Positions 1 to 6,296 are shown, counted from the first letter of the stretch. The stretch is 6,336 nucleotides of DNA from Candidatus Brocadiaceae bacterium (GCA_003551785.1 PUNP01000835.1:1-6336); one strand, 5' to 3'. Numbers and translations: made by a program. The notes: generated from the letters alone by a model not told the origin.

Positions 1-15
1 AATTTTCTCGGCATT

Positions 16-29
16 GCGCAGTACTGCGC
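16..29. repeat. 14-bp perfect palindrome GCGCAGTACTGCGC
   Basis: The sequence GCGCAGTACTGCGC equals its own reverse complement. It could be a dimeric protein binding site. At the RNA level its right half can instead pair elsewhere: GCGCC at 26-30 can pair with GGCGC at 35-39 across a 4-base loop, and ACTGCGC at 23-29 is complementary to GCGCAGT at 52-58. No function is known; only the symmetry is seen. Confidence 0.5.
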
Positions 30-41
30 CGACAGGCGCCC

Positions 42-69
42 CATTTTCAGAGCGCAGTCTCTGAAAATG
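42..69. repeat. Strong 11-bp stem-loop in the leader
   Basis: CATTTTCAGAG at 42-52 is perfectly complementary to CTCTGAAAATG at 59-69, leaving a 6-base loop CGCAGT. The T-rich tract starts only about 20 bases after the stem, at 88-95, so this is not a textbook intrinsic terminator, though it may help end transcription of a gene upstream of the window. The loop is complementary to ACTGCG at 23-28, which would allow a loop interaction with the preceding palindrome. Confidence 0.55.
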
Positions 70-111
70 CGTAGTATCTTAATTGTGATTTTTTTGCTTT
101 TTTGGCAAAAA

Positions 112-207
112 GTTGCTGGTCGTTGGTAAAACGGCATCAGTGCTTTTTGGGGAATTAAGTAGTTTTCATCTTTTCGTGTCGGCTGTCCACCAGCAACGAA
201 CAACGAC
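112..207. repeat. Long-range inverted repeat in the leader
   Basis: GTTGCTGGT at 112-120 is the exact reverse complement of ACCAGCAAC at 189-197. Next to it, GTCGTTG at 119-125 is the reverse complement of CAACGAC at 201-207. The two pairings overlap and are not nested, so they would be alternative rather than one continuous stem. The right arms lie about 40-50 bases before the first gene's start codon. Confidence 0.35.
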
Positions 208-233
208 ATTTCCGGCTTGTCCGGGTTATGTTT

Positions 234-240
234 AAGAGGT
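234..240 (+). promoter_or_regulatory. Ribosome binding site of the ArgG-like gene
   Basis: AAGAGGT lies 7 bases upstream of the ATG at 248. This is a good Shine-Dalgarno match with normal spacing and supports that start. Confidence 0.6.
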
Positions 241-247
241 AATAAAT

Positions 248-1333
248 ATGCAAAAGAAAATAATGTTGGCTTTCACCGGAGGGCTTCAGTCATCAGTATG
301 TCTGCATTGGCTCTCTAAAAAGCGAGGGGCCAAAGTTGATGCACTGATAGTGGATTTAGGCCCGGAATCGCAGAGTTCTGAACTTGGGGAACAGGCTGTA
401 GCTTTAGGAGCCGCCGGTGCTCATGTTGAAGATTGCAGAGAATCATTTATTCGTGACTATGCGTTTAAAGTCTTGAGAGCATCGGCCGTTTATGAGCGGA
501 ACTATCTTTTAAGCGGTGTGTTGGCCAGGCCGCTGATAGCCGAAGTCCTGACGAGGAGGTCTGTTTCAGAGGGGGTAAGGACTGTAGTATTAGCTACTTA
601 TGTTGGCAGCGATGATGCAGTAAGGTTCAGGTCTAATGTGAATGCACTTGCCCCGGAACTTGATATTATTTCCCCCGAAGACATCCCACCCCTCGAAAGT
701 AGAAAGGCGGCACAACAATATGCTGAAAAATATGGTATTGAACCGCAGGAAAAATCAGGAGCCGCTATAAGTCTCGATGTTAATTTATGGGGGGCTGTAG
801 TAGCTCCCGGCCCGGAAATAGGAACCTGGGAGCAGCTTTCGGAAGATTATTACCAGATAACTTCTTCACCTCAAAACGCACATTCTGTCCCGGAGAATCT
901 CGTCATCGAGTTTGAAAAAGGAATCCCGGTCAGAGTTGATGAAAAAAGTTTAGAACCGCATATTCTGGTTCAATATGTTAATGAAAAGGCCGGCGGACAC
1001 GGGATAGGGAGGGTTGAGGTGGTTGAGGACAGACTTTTCGGGAAAAAAGCCCGTGAAATTTATGAGGCGCCCGGTGCATGTGTGCTTAATGAAGCGCATA
1101 GCGCTTTGGAAGAACTCTGCCTGGATTACGAGTCAATCCAGGCAAAAAGTGACATAGGGCGCTTCTATGCCAATCTTGTTTATAGAGGCTGCTGGTTCAA
1201 GCAGCTGAGGAGAGCGTACGATGCATTTATCGATGTGAGCCAGGAAGCCGTCAACGGAAAAGTCAGTTTGCGTTTATATCGCGGAAATATTACGATAACC
1301 GGTCGCTGTTCGCCCAACAGCCTTGTTCAATGA
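248..1333 (+). CDS. Divergent argininosuccinate synthase-like ATP-dependent ligase
   Basis: This 361-residue protein is clearly related to argininosuccinate synthase, the PP-loop enzyme that joins citrulline and aspartate using ATP, but is shorter than the usual ~400 residues. Family hallmarks seen are the N-terminal loop AFTGGLQSS (8-16), LARPLIA (92-98), VRF (125-127), ALAPEL (133-138), NLWG (179-182), HGIGRVEVVEDR (251-262), REIYEAPGA (269-277) and a C-terminal LRLYRGNITITGR (341-353). Deviations are notable. The loop reads TGGLQSS instead of SGGLDTS, so Gln14 replaces the conserved Asp. The HGATGKGNDQ segment is degraded (Tyr118, Asp122). Val91 and Val184 replace serines that bind citrulline in the family as I recall it. 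Tyr86, Asp123, Arg126, Ser175, Glu260 and Tyr272 are kept. No argF or argH is adjacent; instead cinA overlaps by 4 bases. It may be a true but divergent ArgG, or a paralogue acting on another substrate, which I think more likely. I withhold the argG symbol for that reason. Confidence 0.85.
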   Translation: MQKKIMLAFTGGLQSSVCLHWLSKKRGAKVDALIVDLGPESQSSELGEQAVALGAAGAHVEDCRESFIRDYAFKVLRASAVYERNYLLSGVLARPLIAEVLTRRSVSEGVRTVVLATYVGSDDAVRFRSNVNALAPELDIISPEDIPPLESRKAAQQYAEKYGIEPQEKSGAAISLDVNLWGAVVAPGPEIGTWEQLSEDYYQITSSPQNAHSVPENLVIEFEKGIPVRVDEKSLEPHILVQYVNEKAGGHGIGRVEVVEDRLFGKKAREIYEAPGACVLNEAHSALEELCLDYESIQAKSDIGRFYANLVYRGCWFKQLRRAYDAFIDVSQEAVNGKVSLRLYRGNITITGRCSPNSLVQ

Positions 1334-2595
1334 GCAATGAAGCAAATATTACTATCATCAGCACCGGACGTGAACTCGTCTGCGGGCGTTCCTTTGATAC
1401 CAACTCCGGCTATATTGCAGTTCATCTCGATAGCGCCGGGTTCAATATACGTAAAATAACAATTGTCGGAGACCATCCCGCGCTTATAACCCAGGAATTA
1501 ATCGATGCTGCACCCTGTTCCGATTTTATTTTATTGACCGGCGGACTCGGGCCGACTGCTGATGATCGCACCAGGAAAGCGATAGCTGAAGCTTGCAATG
1601 AACCTCTTATTCAACGGCGAGAGGCGATTGAGAACATAAAAAATCTGCTTAGAAAACGCGGGCGCCGGTTCACTGACCGCTATTTATCCCAGGCCGCCAT
1701 ACCGGGCGAGGGGCCTGTTTTCCCCAACGAAATCGGTACAGCCTGCGGTTTCGCCGTTAATATTGATAATGCTCAAGTGATCGCTATGCCCGGCGTGCCG
1801 GAAGAAATGCGTCGTATGTTCACATGTTCCATACTTCCTTACCTTTTACGTCAGCACAGCTTGAATGGGGGGGAAGAAAAATTCAGGTGCACGGAGAAAG
1901 TCAACATTTTCGGCATTTCTGAGTCAGAAGTGAATAACTCCATTGAACATTTGTTAGATGAGAATCGGAACCCGGCGGTTGGGTTGTGTGTAAATAACAG
2001 CAATATAACCGTATCAATATCAGCCGAGGCTGCAACGAAGGGGAGAGCCAAAATACTTTTGGAAAAGGATATTGATCAAATCCAGCAATGTTTAGGTCAA
2101 GCTGTTTACAGTATTGGGGCGGTATCTTTAGCTGAGCGGGTTCTGACTCAAGTGCGTGAAAAAGGATTAAAAATGGCGACGGCGGAATCGTGTACCGGTG
2201 GTATTATCTCCGATATGCTTATCGGGGTGCCGGGGGCGTCCGATTGTTTTGATTTAGGCGTGGTGGCATATTCTAATCCAATAAAGACGTCTTTGCTCGG
2301 CGTCTCATCGCATTTGATAAGCGAGCACGGGGCGGTTAGCCCTGAAGTTGCCCTGGCCATGGCGGCCGGAGCATGCGAAGCCGGCCAGGCTGATATCGCC
2401 GTAAGCACGACCGGAGTTGCTGGCCCCGGGGGCGGCACTGAACTTAAACCGGTAGGGCTTGTCTATATCGGACTGCATATTTGCGGAAAAGGATATGTGT
2501 ATAAACACCTCTTCGGCGGCAATAGAAGGCAGATACGCGAAAGGGCCGCAGGATGGGCCTTAAACCATTTAAGACTCCAATTAGGGCATTCTTGA
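1330..2595 (+). CDS. cinA: CinA: nucleotide pyrophosphatase-like domain plus NMN deamidase domain
   Basis: This 421-residue protein has the normal two-domain CinA length. The N-terminal MoCF/COG1058 domain (about 6-172) shows TGGLGPTADDRTR (70-82) and PGVPEEM (154-160). The C-terminal CinA/PncC domain (about 265-417) shows ATAESCTGG (283-291), GVVAYSNPIKT (310-320), EHGAVSPEV (332-340), TGVAGPGGGT (361-370), KPVGLVYIG (373-381) and GGNRRQIRERAA (396-407). In the family the C-terminal part deamidates nicotinamide mononucleotide to nicotinic acid mononucleotide in pyridine nucleotide salvage, and the N-terminal part can act as an ADP-ribose pyrophosphatase; both are cytoplasmic. One oddity is GREL at 13-16, where many members have GDEL. 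The start ATG overlaps the previous stop as ATGA and has no clear Shine-Dalgarno sequence, so translational coupling is likely. The stop overlaps the next start as TGATG. Confidence 0.95.
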   Translation: MSNEANITIISTGRELVCGRSFDTNSGYIAVHLDSAGFNIRKITIVGDHPALITQELIDAAPCSDFILLTGGLGPTADDRTRKAIAEACNEPLIQRREAIENIKNLLRKRGRRFTDRYLSQAAIPGEGPVFPNEIGTACGFAVNIDNAQVIAMPGVPEEMRRMFTCSILPYLLRQHSLNGGEEKFRCTEKVNIFGISESEVNNSIEHLLDENRNPAVGLCVNNSNITVSISAEAATKGRAKILLEKDIDQIQQCLGQAVYSIGAVSLAERVLTQVREKGLKMATAESCTGGIISDMLIGVPGASDCFDLGVVAYSNPIKTSLLGVSSHLISEHGAVSPEVALAMAAGACEAGQADIAVSTTGVAGPGGGTELKPVGLVYIGLHICGKGYVYKHLFGGNRRQIRERAAGWALNHLRLQLGHS

Positions 2596-4052
2596 TGAGC
2601 AGTCAATATGAAAAAATTGGTTATACAGGTTTGCCGGAAGAAGCCGAAAGGTTGATGTATGCCCTGGCGCATGAAGAGCCGGAATTCAGCGCCGTAAAAG
2701 TGCTCAACACCGCCCAGAAAATCGTCTTAGGGCTGTTATTGATAGGGGTTGCCGGTGTTTTTTTTATCGACTGGCTGGGTGCTTTGATTGCTCTTAACGG
2801 ATTGTTTTTGGCTTTCTATCTGATTATTGTGACCTATAAAGCCTATTTGATCCACGTCTCAATAACCACTCAAAATATTTTGTCCTTTACTGAATCGGAA
2901 GTGAGGGCGGCTTACAATGATGAATTGCCTCCCTATACGATTCTGCTGCCTCTTTATCACGAGCAGGAAGTTGCTGCGAGTCTGGTTCACGGACTGGAAA
3001 AGCTTATTTATCCGCGCGATAAGCTTGACATCATCCTCTTGCTTGAAGAAGATGATTCAGAAACACGCGAGGCTCTTTTGCAAACCCAGCTGCCCGCATA
3101 CATGCGTATAGTTACGATTCCCGATCTCCATCCCCGAACCAAGCCCAAAGCTTGTAATGCAGGGCTGGCTATGGCCAAAGGAGAATATGTCGTTATTTAT
3201 GATGCAGAAGACCGGCCCGAGCCAGACCAGCTTATCAAAGCCGTTCTTGGGTTCAGGTACTCCCCGGATGATGTTGTCTGCCTTCAGGCAAAACTCAATT
3301 TCTACAACCAGCATCATAACCTTCTGACCCGACTGTTCACCACCGATTATTCGGTGTGGTTTGATCTGACGCTGCCCGGGTTAGATTATCTGGAAGCCCC
3401 CATACCTTTAGGTGGAACTTCAAACCATTTTAAAACCGATAAATTGAAACAGTTGCTGGGCTGGGATGCGTATAACGTGACTGAAGACTGTGACCTCGGG
3501 ATGCGGCTGGCTATGGCCGGTTATACAACCAAGATGATAGAATCGACGACCTGGGAGGAGGCTTGCAGCGATGTTGGGTTTTGGATCAAGCAGCGTTCCC
3601 GATGGGTGAAAGGCTATATCCAGACTTATTTAGTTCACTTGCGCCGCCCCTTATTGCACTTTAAAATGCTGGGAGTGGGCAAAACCTTGATGTTCCACCT
3701 GACAGTGGCCGGAACCGTGATATCATTGTTGATAAACCCTGTTTACTGGCTGCTTGCCGCCGGATGGTTTACCTTGCGAATAGAGATCATTAGCCTCTTT
3801 TTCCCGTTCCCTCTGGTTCTGTGGGGAACTTTATGTCTGTTCGTGGGGAATTTTTTGTTCGTTTATGCCGCTATGCTCGCGACTTACCAGAGGGGGTATT
3901 ATGACCTGGTGAAATATTGCCTGTATTTGCCTTTATACTGGATACTGGCCAGTGTGGGGGCATGGAAGGGATTTATCCAAATAATCACCCGTCCAAGCTA
4001 CTGGGAAAAAACCAAACACGGGTTGAGTCGCATTACCTCATCAGACTCATAA
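2595..4052 (+). CDS. Membrane GT2 glycosyltransferase (cellulose synthase-like, XagB type)
   Basis: This is an inner-membrane processive-type family 2 glycosyltransferase of 485 residues. Two N-terminal membrane segments (about 43-59 and 64-85) are followed by a cytoplasmic GT-A domain (about 112-345) and three or four further membrane segments (about 365-391, 398-429 and 440-465). Catalytic motifs visible are LLLEEDDSET (148-157), RTKPKACNAGLA (181-192), the DxD-like YDAEDRPEPDQL (202-213), PLGGTSNHF (271-279), NVTEDCDLG (294-302) with the TED acid, and QRSRWVKGY (333-341), the Q-x-x-R-W motif. The full set is intact, so the enzyme should be active on a nucleotide sugar. The order resembles XagB-like exopolysaccharide synthases, some of which carry an extra N-terminal MshEN domain that is absent here. 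I chose the ATG at 2595 because it overlaps the cinA stop by one base, like the previous junction. An in-frame ATG at 2553 would add 14 residues inside cinA and is possible. The polymer made is unknown. Confidence 0.88.
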   Translation: MSSQYEKIGYTGLPEEAERLMYALAHEEPEFSAVKVLNTAQKIVLGLLLIGVAGVFFIDWLGALIALNGLFLAFYLIIVTYKAYLIHVSITTQNILSFTESEVRAAYNDELPPYTILLPLYHEQEVAASLVHGLEKLIYPRDKLDIILLLEEDDSETREALLQTQLPAYMRIVTIPDLHPRTKPKACNAGLAMAKGEYVVIYDAEDRPEPDQLIKAVLGFRYSPDDVVCLQAKLNFYNQHHNLLTRLFTTDYSVWFDLTLPGLDYLEAPIPLGGTSNHFKTDKLKQLLGWDAYNVTEDCDLGMRLAMAGYTTKMIESTTWEEACSDVGFWIKQRSRWVKGYIQTYLVHLRRPLLHFKMLGVGKTLMFHLTVAGTVISLLINPVYWLLAAGWFTLRIEIISLFFPFPLVLWGTLCLFVGNFLFVYAAMLATYQRGYYDLVKYCLYLPLYWILASVGAWKGFIQIITRPSYWEKTKHGLSRITSSDS

Positions 4053-4110
4053 ATCGCATATTTCATAAACCAACAACAATATTTAAGATAAAAATTGAAC
4101 GTCAACTTTT

Positions 4111-4138
4111 TTAGCAACAATTTTGAAACATGTAAAAT
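4111..4138 (+). promoter_or_regulatory. Possible sigma-70-like promoter for the GT9 gene
   Basis: TTAGCA at 4111-4116 (4 of 6 to the -35 consensus) and TAAAAT at 4133-4138 (5 of 6 to the -10 consensus) are separated by 16 bases. Transcription would start near 4145 and give a leader of about 135 bases. AT-rich sequence of this kind yields such matches by chance, so support is weak. Confidence 0.25.
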
Positions 4139-4228
4139 TTGCAGTGCTCTTCTCGTTGTCATGCGGGGTGGAGATTGGAGGGGGGGACGTGGATTGAAAG
4201 CGGCGTGCATTGCGCCATACTCTAAAAA

Positions 4229-4266
4229 CTGCCGATTGAAAACTTATCAATGAATATTTACGGCAG
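4229..4266 (+). promoter_or_regulatory. Stem-loop touching the ribosome binding site of the GT9 gene
   Basis: CTGCCG at 4229-4234 pairs with CGGCAG at 4261-4266, and the adjoining ATTGA at 4235-4239 pairs with TCAAT at 4247-4251. This gives an 11-bp stem interrupted on one side by a 9-base bulge (4252-4260), with a 7-base loop. The last two bases of the 3' arm are the first two of the AGGGGGG ribosome binding site. If formed in the mRNA it could hinder translation of the GT9 gene. Function is inferred from position only. Confidence 0.35.
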
Positions 4267-4271
4267 GGGGG
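4265..4271 (+). promoter_or_regulatory. Ribosome binding site supporting a TTG start
   Basis: AGGGGGG lies 7 bases upstream of the TTG at 4279. There is no in-frame ATG or GTG between the upstream in-frame stop (4237-4239) and the conserved N-terminal motif, so this site decides the unusual TTG start. Confidence 0.5.
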
Positions 4272-4278
4272 ATGCGCT

Positions 4279-5256
4279 TTGGTTAATTGTAAAAGTAAGG
4301 TAAAAAAAGATATTATCGGCACCCTTTCATCTAAAGATTTCCCTGAAATCGTCGTTGTGCGCCCCGGCGCACTTGGAGACACTTTACTCACGTTCCCGGT
4401 TTTGGAATATCTTAGGCGTCTGCATAAGAATTGTCGTCTTGTCTTTTGCGGCAGTCATTGGGCGCGATCTTTGCGGATGCTCACCGATAATTTGTATAAT
4501 TACGTTGATTTTAATTCGGCCTTCTTTGCTCCGCTGTTCGCTGTTACGGATGATGCTGTTGAAATGCCTTCTCCGTTCAGTGATGCCGATTTAGTCATTA
4601 ATCTTACAGCAAAAACCCATAGTCATTTCATTGAAAATATAAAAAACAATACAGATGCTTTAGTCATTGATGCTGACATCACACCCAGCGGCCAAAGGCA
4701 CATGGCAGTTATAATGGTGAACAGTCTGGTCGATTCACCGTTTAAAACGGATGATGAATTGCCTTTGCCGAAGTTGTCTAACGCAATCCAGCTTTCAGAC
4801 CGCACTGATAATGATTTTCATGTTCTGCCGCCAAAAACGGACTTCGCCGTTATACATCCCGGCAGCGGTTCATCGGATAAAATCGTTGCTGCGGAAGTCT
4901 TTGCCGCTATCATCAGGCAACTGCACAGGCAAAACTTGTTTACGGTTATCCTCCAGGGCCCGGCCGATTCAGAATACTGCCGTGAATTATCCCGTTTATC
5001 GTCCAGTTACTCTTTCACAATATGTGAAAATTTGCCCTTTGAACAATTAGCGGGACTCCTCGTAGAGGCCAATGTATTTATCGGGAATGACAGCGGGGTC
5101 GCGCATCTGGCGGGGATGCTGAATGCCAATACCAAAGTAATATTCAAAGCAACCGATCAGCAAGTATGGAAGCCTCTCGGGCGGAATGTGGAAGTATACG
5201 ACATCAGAACCATGGAGCCAGAAGAAATAGTATCGAAAATCACCAGTTTACGCTGA
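4279..5256 (+). CDS. GT9 family glycosyltransferase (heptosyltransferase-like)
   Basis: This 325-residue protein has the GT-B layout of ADP-heptose:LPS heptosyltransferases and relatives. The N-terminal Rossmann half opens with VVVRPGALGDTLLTFPVL (25-42), where GALGD is the family signature. The C-terminal half carries FAVIHPGSGSSDK (189-201), TVILQGPADSEY (222-233) and IGNDSGVAHLAG (268-279), the donor-site motif. Members transfer heptose or another sugar to lipid A core or a related glycan on the cytoplasmic side of the inner membrane. The length is normal for the family and no transmembrane segment is seen. The first 20 residues before the conserved strand are lysine-rich and poorly conserved in type. 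The start is TTG at 4279. The stop codon at 5254-5256 runs directly into the ribosome binding site of the next gene, so the two are probably co-transcribed. The sugar and acceptor cannot be named from sequence. Confidence 0.88.
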   Translation: MVNCKSKVKKDIIGTLSSKDFPEIVVVRPGALGDTLLTFPVLEYLRRLHKNCRLVFCGSHWARSLRMLTDNLYNYVDFNSAFFAPLFAVTDDAVEMPSPFSDADLVINLTAKTHSHFIENIKNNTDALVIDADITPSGQRHMAVIMVNSLVDSPFKTDDELPLPKLSNAIQLSDRTDNDFHVLPPKTDFAVIHPGSGSSDKIVAAEVFAAIIRQLHRQNLFTVILQGPADSEYCRELSRLSSSYSFTICENLPFEQLAGLLVEANVFIGNDSGVAHLAGMLNANTKVIFKATDQQVWKPLGRNVEVYDIRTMEPEEIVSKITSLR

Positions 5257-5261
5257 AGGAG
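5256..5261 (+). promoter_or_regulatory. Ribosome binding site deciding the ATG at 5270
   Basis: AAGGAG is a near-perfect Shine-Dalgarno sequence. It lies 8 bases from the ATG at 5270 but only 2 bases from the in-frame GTG at 5264, so the ATG is the better start. Confidence 0.65.
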
Positions 5262-5269
5262 AAGTGGAA

Positions 5270-6211
5270 ATGGACAGTAAGGCAGCTAAAGATTGCTCAA
5301 AGGAAAAAAAACTGCAAACGCTCATCAGTCTTGATAAAAAAGGTTTTATCTTTTCTTCGGACATACCTGTAGACGATTTTATCGACGAGGCACAGGCGAC
5401 AATGGACTGGGCGGCCGGAATCCGTGAAGATATTCAGTCGGTGGGGAGAGCGCAGATCATGGAAGAGGAATTTACCGCCGAGCAGGTTGTCCCTCCGGAT
5501 GTGCTGGCGCGATGCTTACAGCCGGCCCGGGAAAGATACGGTATCGAACCGTTGTGGGTGCCCGCCTTCTTCAGCAAGGTACTTTTGCCCTGGTATGTGG
5601 GGGGGGCTTGCTTTTACGGGCGTGAAAACGGCGAAATGCGCATCTGTTTCGTTTTAAATCATCACTTTCGCCATAGCGAAAAATGGCTTTTTTACAGCAG
5701 AAAGGAGATCATTTCACATGAAATATGCCACGTCGCTCGCTCAACCATGGATCAACTTCTGTTCGAAGAACCACTGGCCTATCGCATCTCGGAAAGTATG
5801 TTCAGGCGTGTTGTAGGGCCGATGTTCAGGGGGCAGTGGGAGGCATCGGCCTTTTTAGGCAGTTCACTTATTCTGATGGGCGGCAGTATTGCCCGGGGGT
5901 TCGGAGCGCCCAATTGGGTTCAGTACATCAGTTATATACCCTTAATCACCACTGTTGTGCTCTTAGGTATCCGCGCTGCCAAAGCAAGCAGAATGATGAA
6001 ACGGGCAATCAAAAAGCTCTCCGAATACTACGATGATCCGGAAGCCGTCGCTTTCCGATGCACGGACAGGGAACTGGTCCATCTGGCGGACAGCAGTGCA
6101 GGGCTTGATTCCATCCGGGGAGGTGATACAGATAGTGATACCGAAAACCTCAGGTGGAGTGTGATTGATAATATCGGTCAACCCCGCCTCGACAAAGGCA
6201 ATGTTCGGTAG
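5270..6211 (+). CDS. Unrecognised membrane protein with an HEICH zinc-peptidase motif
   Basis: I do not recognise this 313-residue protein as a named family. It contains HEICH at 150-154, matching the HExxH zinc metallopeptidase signature, in the context KEIISHEICHVAR (145-157). Twelve residues on, FEEPLAYRISE (165-175) offers Glu166 or Glu167 as a third zinc ligand in an E-x-x-A setting typical of gluzincins. Two adjacent hydrophobic segments (about 193-211 and 214-236) probably form a membrane hairpin, followed by a basic stretch AAKASRMMKRAIKK (236-249) and a polar C-terminus. Residues 94-130 carry a pattern (WVPAFFSKVLLPWYVGGACF) that may be part of the fold. There is no signal peptide; the N-terminus is charged. 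It follows the GT9 gene by 13 bases, so an envelope or glycan-related role is reasonable but unproven. Chance occurrence of HExxH is possible, but the position just before a membrane hairpin and the downstream Glu make a metalloprotease plausible. Confidence 0.75.
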   Translation: MDSKAAKDCSKEKKLQTLISLDKKGFIFSSDIPVDDFIDEAQATMDWAAGIREDIQSVGRAQIMEEEFTAEQVVPPDVLARCLQPARERYGIEPLWVPAFFSKVLLPWYVGGACFYGRENGEMRICFVLNHHFRHSEKWLFYSRKEIISHEICHVARSTMDQLLFEEPLAYRISESMFRRVVGPMFRGQWEASAFLGSSLILMGGSIARGFGAPNWVQYISYIPLITTVVLLGIRAAKASRMMKRAIKKLSEYYDDPEAVAFRCTDRELVHLADSSAGLDSIRGGDTDSDTENLRWSVIDNIGQPRLDKGNVR

Positions 6212-6296
6212 CACCGGATTCTTAATCCGGGGAGTGGTCCTGGCCATCTGCTCTGGACTGAGTATCTCACTCAGCATTTTCCCTACCTGTTACTGA
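6201..6296 (+). CDS. Short hydrophobic ORF, doubtful
   Basis: An ATG at 6201 opens a 31-residue frame (starts MFGSTGFLIRGVVLAIC) that overlaps the previous gene by 11 bases and ends with TGA at 6294-6296. The sequence looks like a signal peptide or a single membrane segment: a short basic start, then a run of about 17 hydrophobic or small residues. AAAGG at 6194-6198 is too close (2 bases) to be a good ribosome binding site. It could be a tiny membrane protein, the start of a longer membrane protein broken by a frameshift, or chance. Confidence 0.2.
   Translation: MFGSTGFLIRGVVLAICSGLSISLSIFPTCY
6214..6230. repeat. 7-bp stem-loop just after the last gene
   Basis: CCGGATT at 6214-6220 pairs with AATCCGG at 6224-6230 over a CTT loop, beginning 3 bases after the stop codon. 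No T tract follows, so it is not a standard intrinsic terminator. It may stabilise or end the transcript, or be incidental. Confidence 0.35.
6258..6280 (+). terminator. Weak possible terminator hairpin
   Basis: CTGAGT at 6258-6263 pairs with ACTCAG at 6269-6274 over a 5-base loop and is followed by CATTTT. The stem is only 6 bp and the T run only four bases. If it works as a terminator it would end the GT9-peptidase operon. Confidence 0.25.

Larger units (their letters stand above)
1..247. other. Non-coding leader region rich in inverted repeats
   Basis: I see no convincing coding region in this stretch upstream of the first gene. It contains a 14-bp palindrome, a strong 11-bp hairpin, T-rich tracts around 88-103, and an inverted repeat pairing about 112-120 with 189-197. 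I found no pair of -35 and -10 boxes with good match and spacing, so the promoter for the first operon was not located. The region may combine the end of an upstream transcription unit with the 5' untranslated leader of the ArgG-like gene. Confidence 0.6.
4053..4278. other. AT-rich then G-rich intergenic region
   Basis: I see no convincing gene here. The first 90 bases are AT-rich and include a weak stem at 4090-4110 (TTGA/TCAA core with A and T arms, one mismatch) running into two more Ts, which could be a poor terminator for the first operon. The middle (4162-4205) is G-rich, with a run of seven Gs at 4180-4186. The last 50 bases hold a stem-loop that reaches the ribosome binding site of the next gene. 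Confidence 0.5.

Noticed and set aside
228..233. TATGTT as a -10 box for the first operon
   Set aside because: No acceptable -35 box lies 16-18 bases upstream, and transcription would start on top of the ribosome binding site.
2553..2594. Upstream ATG start for the GT2 gene
   Set aside because: It would overlap cinA by 43 bases, and the ATG at 2595 fits the stop-start coupling seen at the other junction. It is not excluded.
4165..4186. Possible G-quadruplex in the G-rich stretch
   Set aside because: There are only two long G runs, the rest being GG pairs. At best a weak two-layer structure could form.
4161..4253. 30-codon ORF beginning ATG CGG GGT in the intergenic gap
   Set aside because: It has no ribosome binding site, is made of G-rich low-complexity codons, and overlaps the leader structure of the GT9 gene.
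4083..4391. 102-codon open frame on the minus strand over the gap and the GT9 start
   Set aside because: It overlaps the well-supported GT9 N-terminus, and its composition looks like a shadow frame.
5963..6277. 104-codon open frame on the minus strand
   Set aside because: It runs antisense to the end of the HEICH protein, shows no family motif, and matches the pattern of a shadow frame.
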